A stretch of 41,297 nucleotides of DNA from contig JAJRYV010000104.1 of NCBI GenBank assembly GCA_024275575.1, forward strand, positions 1 to 41,297, in the 5' to 3' direction. The position numbers were made by a program, and so were the translations under genes. This document shows, one piece after another, positions 35,327-41,297 of the stretch. The stretch's first letter is position 1. Each line of letters opens with the position of its first letter. The notes under the pieces were generated by a model that was given only the letters and a program-made list of their open reading frames with translations, searched no databases and was not told the DNA's origin. The stretch is from a bacterium (GTDB lineage Bacteria > Zhuqueibacterota > Zhuqueibacteria > Zhuqueibacterales > Geothermadaptataceae).

Positions 35327-37012
35327 ATGCCACAATACACACTCGTTTTACTTGAAGTCACGGGCATTCAGGATTACGTTTTCAAGAGCAATAACCTGTA
35401 TCAGAATATCGGCGCCTCGGAGCTTGTGGAAATAGTTACGGATGAATGGCTGGTTGAATCTCTTGTAAACGAATCCCTGCAAAGCAACGTGACCTGGGAT
35501 GAGGATGATGGATTGAAGTATGATTCGAAAAAGCGCCTGCCGGATTCCGAGCTGGACATCGAGCTGGTTTATCGCGGCGGCGGTGTAGCTATGTTTCTCT
35601 TTGTCGAGAAAGAAAAGGCGATGGATTTCATGAAAAGACTCACGCGCAAGACCCTTGAGGAAGCGCCCGGCCTGCAACCCGTGGCCATTTATGAACCATT
35701 CGATTGGGAAAAGGATTCCCTGGCTGAGAAGCACCGAGAGCTTCGCGGCAAGCTCGCTGCCCGCAAGCTCGATCGCAGCCATTCCGCACCATTGGCGGGA
35801 CTCGGCGTGACCGCTAAGTGCGTGTTTACCGGCATGCCGGCAGTGGGATGGGATGACGATCCTGAGCTGGTCGGGCATGATGCTGCCAAGCGCAAAGAAC
35901 ACCTGGAGGGTCCACCGCAACGCATCTCCGCCGAGGTCGCAAAAAAATTAAAACACGCGCACTGCGCCAGGGAGAGACTGGCGAAGATCACTCCTATGGT
36001 CGATGAGCAAGGATTCGAGTTTGCGGCCAATTTCAATGACTTTGGCGAAAAAGGCACCTCGAGCTACATTGCCGTGATTCATGCGGATGGCAATGCCATG
36101 GGCGAGAGATTCAACAAGATCGGCGAAAAATTTCACGAAGCTAAAAAGAACGGTGATTACATTCAAAAATTGCGCGAGTTTTCGCTCTCAATTGAAGACA
36201 ACGCCAAAGAAGCGCTTAAAGAAACGATCAGCTACTTGCTCTATCACTGGCCGGAATATGAGGAAAAAGTCGGCGTTTCTGCCAAACGCAATTCCGGCAA
36301 CAGGAAGCTGCTGCCCTTCCGACCGATCGTGTTCGGCGGCGATGACGTGACGTTTGTAAGCGAAGGCAGACTGGGATTGGTGTTGGCGGCAAAGTACCTG
36401 CAAGCGCTTTCAACGACGAAGCTCAGTGACAATGGAAAACCATTGTACGCGCGCGCTGGCGTTGCAGTGGTCAAATCGCACTATCCCTTCTCTCGCGCCT
36501 ACGATTTGGCAGATAAATTGGCTGCAGAAGCAAAAAAGAAAATCGTCGATCGGACACAAACGAACGAAGAAAATACCTTTATGATGGATTGGCATTTCTC
36601 GACAACTGGCGTCGAAGCTGGATTGCAAGAGATACGAAATCGCGAATATATGAGTGAAAACGGAAAATCGCTCTTGATGCGGCCGGTGCGGGTTGCGGAA
36701 ATCGCCGGAAGAACGACTATCTGGCAAACCTGGCAGATATTTTCCAACCTGGTGAGCGCATTTCAAAACAGCGATGACTGGTCAGGCAGGAGAAACAAGG
36801 TCAAAGCCCTGCGTGATGCGTTGCGACAAGGGCAAGAAGCGGTCAGACTTTTTCTCAGAAATTTTGGCCTTGACAATCTTCCCGAAATTCCCGGATTGGA
36901 AAACATGGCGACAACCGGCTGGCAGGGCGATGACTGCGGCTACTTCGATGCTATCGAAGCGCTCGATTTTGTCATCGCTTTCAACGAAAACAAGAACGGT
37001 GGGAAATCATGA
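35327..37012 (+). CDS. cas10: Cas10 large subunit, type III-D, without HD nuclease domain
   Basis: 561 residues from ATG 35327, with AAGGAG six bases upstream. The protein begins directly with a Cas10 N-terminal segment (LLEVTGIQDYVFKSNNLYQN, then GASELVE), without any HD domain before it. The first palm domain follows near residue 245 (AVIHADGNAMGERF). The catalytic GGDD of the cyclase is intact at 337-340 (PIVFGGDDVTFV). A zinc finger is not evident. By family knowledge the palm makes cyclic oligoadenylates from ATP when target RNA is bound. HD-less Cas10 is a trait of subtype III-D, so single-stranded DNA cutting is not expected from this subunit. Its stop overlaps the cas7 start. Confidence 0.93.
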   Translation: MPQYTLVLLEVTGIQDYVFKSNNLYQNIGASELVEIVTDEWLVESLVNESLQSNVTWDEDDGLKYDSKKRLPDSELDIELVYRGGGVAMFLFVEKEKAMDFMKRLTRKTLEEAPGLQPVAIYEPFDWEKDSLAEKHRELRGKLAARKLDRSHSAPLAGLGVTAKCVFTGMPAVGWDDDPELVGHDAAKRKEHLEGPPQRISAEVAKKLKHAHCARERLAKITPMVDEQGFEFAANFNDFGEKGTSSYIAVIHADGNAMGERFNKIGEKFHEAKKNGDYIQKLREFSLSIEDNAKEALKETISYLLYHWPEYEEKVGVSAKRNSGNRKLLPFRPIVFGGDDVTFVSEGRLGLVLAAKYLQALSTTKLSDNGKPLYARAGVAVVKSHYPFSRAYDLADKLAAEAKKKIVDRTQTNEENTFMMDWHFSTTGVEAGLQEIRNREYMSENGKSLLMRPVRVAEIAGRTTIWQTWQIFSNLVSAFQNSDDWSGRRNKVKALRDALRQGQEAVRLFLRNFGLDNLPEIPGLENMATTGWQGDDCGYFDAIEALDFVIAFNENKNGGKS

Positions 37013-37701
37013 ACACACTTTGGTTGACATTGACGCTACGCAGCGATTCCACTTTCGGCCGCGGCGATGGCGTGGTTGGCGTGGTGGATAGCGAGGTGCA
37101 GCATGATGAATATGGCTTGCCCTATCTGAGCGGCAAAACTCTGAAAGGACTGCTTTGCGCCGAATGCGCCGAGGTACTCTACGCGCTCAAAGAAGCGAAG
37201 TGCGCCGATCTCTCGGACTGGGAAGACAGCGCGCGTTGGCTTTTCGGTGAATCGGGCAATCGAATCGAGAACATCGGCAATATGCACGTTGGCGACGCCC
37301 GGCTGCCGGAAGATTTGCGCCTCACGGTGATGGATGAGGTTCATTTAGAGCACGTGTCGAAACAGCAAATGCTCGATACGCTGACAACGATTCGGCGGCA
37401 AAGCGCCATCGACGAGGCCACCGGCGCGCCGAAAAAGGAAGCGCTGCGCGCCACCCGTGTTATTCTCCGCGAGACTGTTTTCGAAGCCAGGTTGGACTTC
37501 ATGCAGCAGCCGCAACCTCGTGAACTGGCGTTGCTCGCCGCTTGCGTGAAGGTATTTCGTCGCGCCGGAACCGAGCGCCACCGAGGCAGGGGGCGCTTGC
37601 ACGCTGAACTTTACGACAAGTCCCCTTTTGTGCATACCGAAGAAGTCGCAGCAACAACGGACAATTATTATAGTGATTTTCGAGAGGCGGTGCTATCATG
37701 A
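37009..37701 (+). CDS. Cas7-family RAMP protein (Csm3-like)
   Basis: 230 residues, a single RAMP domain. It overlaps both neighbours in ATGA, so it is translationally coupled. The N-terminal strand LWLTLTLRSDSTFGRG leads to VGVVDSEVQHDEYGLPYLSG and KTLKGLL, the usual Csm3 motif pair. Asp27 lies where Csm3 has its RNA-cutting aspartate. Near the end, ERHRGRGRLHAEL is the glycine-rich loop typical of RAMPs. It would bind crRNA along the backbone and cut target RNA. In fused III-D variants this Cas7 is joined to Cas5; here it is separate. It could be annotated as csm3. Confidence 0.9.
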   Translation: MNTLWLTLTLRSDSTFGRGDGVVGVVDSEVQHDEYGLPYLSGKTLKGLLCAECAEVLYALKEAKCADLSDWEDSARWLFGESGNRIENIGNMHVGDARLPEDLRLTVMDEVHLEHVSKQQMLDTLTTIRRQSAIDEATGAPKKEALRATRVILRETVFEARLDFMQQPQPRELALLAACVKVFRRAGTERHRGRGRLHAELYDKSPFVHTEEVAATTDNYYSDFREAVLS

Positions 37702-38357
37702 AAGCATTGACATTTTTACTCAGTCTTCAAGAGCCGGTGCTTGCGACGCAGCCGCATAGCGGCGAAGCCAACAGCAAAACCGGCTTTCCTTTCATCCCCG
37801 GCAGCATGATTCGCGGCGCATTGATTCGCAAGTGCCTTCCTGGCAACCCCGATGCATTGCTCGACGATGCATTCCGGCGCCGGTTTTTCGAAGATGGCGT
37901 TTATTTTCTCCATGCCTATCCTGCTCATCGCAAATCGGGCGCACGCATGTTGCCGCAGCCGTTTTCCTGGTTTGTCGAAAAGGATCAGGTTGATGTTCCG
38001 GCTGATGAAATGGATGCTATCTGCGATTTCGCTTTGAAGGTTAGCGACGATCCGGAGCAACCCAGGGCGCCGAAATACGAATTTTGCCACGTCGAGGATG
38101 GTGTTGTGCATCTTGAAAAGGCCAGTTTCAAAGTGACCGTGCATAATGCCAGCGATGACCGCAACAAGCGCGGCAAGGGCAAAAGCCAGGTGTTTCGCTA
38201 CGAAGCATTAGCTGCGGGACAGGACTTCGCCGGCGCGATCGTGGCGGAAGATGAAGCGATTTTGCGCGATCTAAAGCCGCTTCTCGAACAGGGCACGATG
38301 TTTCTGGGCGGTGCACATACCGGCGGCTATGGCAGAGTACTTGTCTCGAATGTGTAG
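37698..38357 (+). CDS. csx10: Csx10 (Cas5-like), N-terminal part, ending at an in-frame amber codon
   Basis: 219 residues from an ATG overlapping the cas7 stop. It opens LTFLLSLQEPVLATQPHSGE with FPFIPGSMIRGALIRK, the Csx10 N-terminal RAMP signature, and ends with the glycine-rich loop GGAHTGGYGRVLVSNV followed by TAG at 38355-38357. The next ORF continues in the same frame at the very next codon and carries the C-terminal part of Csx10. The TAG therefore splits what looks like one gene. Csx10 is the Cas5-family subunit of III-D complexes, expected to hold the 5' tag of the crRNA next to Cas10. See the companion entry for readthrough versus mutation. Confidence 0.86.
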   Translation: MKALTFLLSLQEPVLATQPHSGEANSKTGFPFIPGSMIRGALIRKCLPGNPDALLDDAFRRRFFEDGVYFLHAYPAHRKSGARMLPQPFSWFVEKDQVDVPADEMDAICDFALKVSDDPEQPRAPKYEFCHVEDGVVHLEKASFKVTVHNASDDRNKRGKGKSQVFRYEALAAGQDFAGAIVAEDEAILRDLKPLLEQGTMFLGGAHTGGYGRVLVSNV

Positions 38358-39269
38358 TTGAAAGCTAATTGGCAGGAGTATTCCGAGGAAGAACCTTACG
38401 TTGATGATGAGACAGAGGAAGAAATCGTCACCGTCACGCTGCTCAGCGACGCCATCGTGCGCGACGAAAACGGAAATATGTTATTGGATACAGCGAAGGC
38501 TCTTGGTATCGAGCGGCCAGTTGGAGATGATATGTATCGAGCTTACGCGAAAACGCGCCTGATCGGCGGCTTCAATCGCAAATGGGGTCTGCCGCTGCCG
38601 CAATGCTGGACCCTGGCTGCAGGCAGTGTTTTGCGCTGTCCGGCAGATAAAGTAGATCGTGAAAAATTGAACGGCTATGTGGAGCACGGCGTCGGCGAGC
38701 GGCGCAACGAGGGCCTCGGACGCATTGCGGTGAACTGGCAAACCTTGCCAAAGCTTGAGCGAACCGAAGCGAAAAAATCCCCCAAAAAACCTGGTATTGT
38801 GCTCTCGGCAAAAAGCAGTGAGATGGCGGAAAACATGGCGAAACGGCTGCTGCGCAATCAGCTCGAAAGCGAGTTGGTCGCGCTTCTCGATGCCGCGAAG
38901 ACACAATTGCAATCTCCACTACCCTCCTCCGCACAGTTCTCCCGCGTGCGCGTCGCTGCCCGCTATGCCCATCTCACCGGCCAAATTGAAATAATATCAA
39001 AACACATGGATTTAATCAAAGAACATGGCGCCAAAGAAGACTGGCAGCACGCCGAATTCGAGGGCGAGTCGTTTTTCGATTGGGTGAAAGAAATGTGCGA
39101 ATTGAGCAGCTTTGAAAAGAAATTTCTGCAAAAGAAAAGTCTGCCGAAGATTGCCGGTAAGACAGCACAAACCGATAATGAATTGCGCACAACGTATCTC
39201 GCGCGCTATATCGATGGCGTCATGAAGCTCGGCGTCAAGCAGAACCAGGCCAATAGAGGAGAGCGATGA
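38358..39269 (+). CDS. csx10: Csx10 C-terminal part with helical (Cas11-like?) tail, after in-frame amber codon
   Basis: 303 residues directly after the TAG, in the same frame as the first part. The first codon is TTG with no Shine-Dalgarno, so independent initiation looks weak. Its first 145 residues hold the second half of Csx10: VTVTLLSDAIVRDENGNMLL, TRLIGGFNRKWGLPLPQC, LAAGSVLRC and GVGERRNEGLGRIAVNW. From about residue 165 to the end the protein is highly helical and charged (MAENMAKRLLRNQLESELVA), resembling a small-subunit (Cas11) type segment; that is inference. It overlaps the double-Cas7 gene by ATGA. Alternatives are a nonsense mutation, programmed readthrough, or a genuinely split subunit. 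No missing or frameshifted residues are visible apart from the stop. Confidence 0.82.
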   Translation: MKANWQEYSEEEPYVDDETEEEIVTVTLLSDAIVRDENGNMLLDTAKALGIERPVGDDMYRAYAKTRLIGGFNRKWGLPLPQCWTLAAGSVLRCPADKVDREKLNGYVEHGVGERRNEGLGRIAVNWQTLPKLERTEAKKSPKKPGIVLSAKSSEMAENMAKRLLRNQLESELVALLDAAKTQLQSPLPSSAQFSRVRVAARYAHLTGQIEIISKHMDLIKEHGAKEDWQHAEFEGESFFDWVKEMCELSSFEKKFLQKKSLPKIAGKTAQTDNELRTTYLARYIDGVMKLGVKQNQANRGER

Positions 39270-40753
39270 TGCAAGCACAATGGCAAAACAGCCGCAAGGT
39301 GTCAGAGCGAATTTTCATCCAGGGCGAGCTGGTTTTGGAGACTCCGGCCAATTTCGGCAACGGCGACACCGATAGCTTGACCGATATTCCGATCCTGTTC
39401 GATACCCTTGATGATAAAAAGCCTCTGCTCTCCGGCACCTCGATTGCCGGCGCGCTGCGCAATTACCTGCGCCAACTCGAAGCCGGATATGGCGCGAAAG
39501 AAGGCCGGGACGGCGCACTTATGGCGGAAAGATTGTTCGGCTATCTGGACGAGGATAAAAAGAACGATCGCACCGACAGCATTTTGAGCTGGCTGATGGT
39601 CGATGATGCCCTGGGCGAATTGCCTGGTGACAAAAATGCCATCGAGCTGCGGGATGGCGTGGCCATCGATCCGAAAACGAGAACAGCGAAACTGGATAAA
39701 AACAAAAAGGGACAAAAATTCGATCTCGAGCTTCTGGCTGCTGGTACGAGGTTTCGGCTGCACTTCGAGTTCTGGCTCAACGAGAACAATCGATCGTACC
39801 TGGAAGCGCTGGCGCTGGCGCTCAAAGGCTTTGAAGAAGGCACTATCGGCCTCGGCCTGCGGAAGAACAGGGGCTATGGCCGGTGCAAGGTGGCCGGCTG
39901 GCAGATTCAGCGCTATCGCATGGACGATAAAAACGGCATCTTGAACTGGCTCTCACATCAGGAGCCGGAACAGGATGTGTTCCAGTCGGATATCATGCGC
40001 CTGCTCGACGTTTCGTCTGATCAGACACACCAGGGCGAGAAATTCGTTTTGGATGCACAATTCAAGCTCGACAGCTCGCTGCTGATTCGCTCCGGCACCG
40101 GCAATCCCGCAGGCACGGATTTCGTGCATCTGCGCTCCCTGCGCATAGATAGCGATGATGACCCGCAGTTTGCAATGAAGCCGGTTCTCTCCGGCACGAG
40201 CCTCGCCGGCGTGATCCGCCATCGCGCCCAACGCATCGCGCTGACCATGATCGAAAACGAAAAAGCCGCAGATGCTCTTGTGAACGGGATGTTCGGTTTC
40301 ACCGATAAGAAAAAATCGCAAGGCAGCCGCGTCGCCATTCGTGAAACCGAAATCAAAAACGGCGTCGACGATCTCATTCAAACCCGCATCAAGATCGACC
40401 GTTTTACCGGCGGCGCTTATCCCAACGCGCTGTTCAGCGAACAGCCGGTATTCGGCAAATCCAAAACCGATACGTGCGTCCACCTGCACCTCGAGCTGCG
40501 CAAGACCCCGGCTGCCAGGTACTTCGAGGCCGAAGTCGGCTTGCTGCTGCTCGTGCTCAAAGATTTGTGGACCGGCGATCTGCCGGTCGGCGGAGAGAGC
40601 AGCGTCGGGCGTGGCAGATTGTTCGGTGTCAATGCCAAAATGTACCTCGGCGACAAAATGTGGGAAATCATTCAAAAGGAAAGCGGGCTCGAATTCAAAG
40701 GCAAGCACGATGACTTACAGAAACGATTTGTCAACGCATTTCTGGAGATATAG
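39266..40753 (+). CDS. Tandem double Cas7 RAMP protein (Cas7-2x-like)
   Basis: 495 residues comprising two Csm3-like units in one chain. Unit 1 (about 10-220) has TDIPILFD, PLLSGTSIAGALRNYLRQ and the glycine-rich GLRKNRGYGRCKV. Unit 2 (about 255-475) has GTDFVHLRS, PVLSGTSLAGVIRHRAQ and GGESSVGRGRLFG. Asp40 and Asp285 are in the positions of the Csm3 RNA-cutting aspartate, so both units may be active. Sequence between units resembles a linker (HQEPEQDVFQSDIMRLLDVS). A GGAG lies a few bases before the start. Together with the single Cas7 the complex would have at least three Cas7 units per copy of each protein. Tandem Cas7 in one chain is known from the fused III-D variant. Confidence 0.9.
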   Translation: MMQAQWQNSRKVSERIFIQGELVLETPANFGNGDTDSLTDIPILFDTLDDKKPLLSGTSIAGALRNYLRQLEAGYGAKEGRDGALMAERLFGYLDEDKKNDRTDSILSWLMVDDALGELPGDKNAIELRDGVAIDPKTRTAKLDKNKKGQKFDLELLAAGTRFRLHFEFWLNENNRSYLEALALALKGFEEGTIGLGLRKNRGYGRCKVAGWQIQRYRMDDKNGILNWLSHQEPEQDVFQSDIMRLLDVSSDQTHQGEKFVLDAQFKLDSSLLIRSGTGNPAGTDFVHLRSLRIDSDDDPQFAMKPVLSGTSLAGVIRHRAQRIALTMIENEKAADALVNGMFGFTDKKKSQGSRVAIRETEIKNGVDDLIQTRIKIDRFTGGAYPNALFSEQPVFGKSKTDTCVHLHLELRKTPAARYFEAEVGLLLLVLKDLWTGDLPVGGESSVGRGRLFGVNAKMYLGDKMWEIIQKESGLEFKGKHDDLQKRFVNAFLEI

Positions 40754-40755
40754 CC

Positions 40756-41297
40756 ATGAGCGATCCATGTCAAAAAGTAACGATCAATCCAGCAACCGAT
40801 GAAGAATTAAAAGCCTGGCTGGCTGAAAAAGCGCAGGAATACAAACTGCCGTTTCTGCTCGCCCATGCCGATGACGGCGTGATCTGGGGAAGGTTTGGCG
40901 GAAGCGTCGGCCTCGCCATCTCCGGCGAGGTTTTCGATGAGGTCGCAGTGGCGCTGCGCCCGCTCACCTTGCAGCAGGCTCGGCTCTTCGGCCCTGAAGG
41001 AGAAATGCTGATCTGGCGCAACGGTGCAGAATTTTCCGCACGCGTGCTCGCCGATGGAGAGCAGGAGGCTGAAAACACATTTCAGGAAAGGCACTGGCTC
41101 TGGGGCGAGGGCGTGGAATCGAAAAACGGTTCCACTTTGATGCATGAAGGCCGTGAAGGCCTGCGTCACGCCCCGCCGGTCGAAAATGCCAAAGGCGCGC
41201 GCATCGGCCTGCTGGTGCGGCACTATATCGAATATGACGAATATGGCCTGGCTTATATCGCCGGCAGCAGGTTGGTGAATCTCGAAACCAATTGGGA
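40756..41297 (+). CDS. csx19: Csx19 family protein of type III-D CRISPR, cut by window edge
   Basis: ATG 40756 opens 180 codons that run off the right edge without a stop. The sequence has features I associate with Csx19 (the all1473-like family): LLAHADDGVIWGRFG near residue 35, LQQARLFGPEGEMLIWRNG near residue 75, HWLWGEG near 114, and LLVRHYIEYDEYGLAYIAGS before SRLVNLETNW. Csx19 is a III-D-specific subunit that, in the structurally known fused III-D complex, belongs to the effector particle; its exact role is not settled. It starts 2 bp after the double-Cas7 stop. A typical Csx19 is about 150-200 residues, so most of the gene is inside the window. Confidence 0.8.
   Translation, partial: MSDPCQKVTINPATDEELKAWLAEKAQEYKLPFLLAHADDGVIWGRFGGSVGLAISGEVFDEVAVALRPLTLQQARLFGPEGEMLIWRNGAEFSARVLADGEQEAENTFQERHWLWGEGVESKNGSTLMHEGREGLRHAPPVENAKGARIGLLVRHYIEYDEYGLAYIAGSRLVNLETNW

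Noticed and set aside
38355-38357. TAG decoded as an amino acid throughout this genome
   Set aside because: TAG ends other clear genes here (for example at 23148-23150 and 40751-40753) and a standard RF1 with PxT and GGQ motifs is encoded, so genome-wide recoding is unlikely.
33808-41297. A CRISPR repeat array near the cas genes
   Set aside because: I saw no run of regularly spaced direct repeats in any intergenic part of the window; the only repeat near the operon is a single imperfect inverted pair.

Overview
The window reads as a bacterial chromosome segment, probably from the FCB supergroup (a Calditrichota/KSB1-like lineage is my best guess; no rRNA is present to test it). Reasons: surface proteins with lamin-tail and FlgD-like/T9SS-type C-terminal domains, tandem HDOD proteins, several LPP20-type lipoproteins beside a CsgG-like protein, and the rho-rpmE(type B)-prfA-prmC housekeeping order. 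I found no tRNA, rRNA, insertion sequence or CRISPR array.

Layout. 1-2495 (minus strand): 5' part of a DNA adenine methyltransferase running off the left edge, preceded by a perfect 26-bp palindrome, then a DUF58-MoxR pair. 2496-3257: intergenic, rich in inverted repeats. 3258-6612: three tandem HDOD signalling proteins, the last with a GAF domain. 6854-10205: murB-murA-rlmN. 10266-11993 (minus): a TPR protein and upp. 12033-12956: a long non-coding stretch with a consensus sigma-70 promoter followed by a long hairpin (candidate RNA). 12957-16467: membrane-anchored M23 peptidase and a lamin-tail surface protein. 16991-20808: rho, rpmE, prfA, prmC. 20916-25994: phosphohexomutase, RNase R and a small basic ORF. 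26330-26839: frameshifted remnant of a T9SS-type secreted protein. 26922-33807: envelope cluster with three LPP20-like lipoproteins, a CsgG-like protein, a small outer-membrane protein and a transglutaminase-like protein.

34087-41297 is the most interesting part: a compact, translationally coupled type III-D CRISPR-Cas effector operon. It encodes a CARF-DUF1887 (Can2/Card1-like) effector, an HD-less Cas10 with an intact GGDD motif, a single Cas7, a Csx10 (Cas5-like) interrupted by an in-frame amber codon, a tandem double Cas7, and Csx19 cut by the right edge. By family knowledge, the Cas10-Cas7-Csx10 complex would bind target RNA, the Cas7 subunits would cut it, Cas10 would make cyclic oligoadenylate, and the CARF protein would respond. 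Four features stand out. There is no HD nuclease. The DUF1887 catalytic triad appears altered (Ser-Cys-Ile where E/S-x-K is expected). csx10 carries an internal TAG. The C-terminal third of Csx10 looks like a fused helical Cas11-type segment, which with the double Cas7 resembles the fused III-D variant known from Synechocystis.

All functions were assigned from motifs read by eye; no database search was run.
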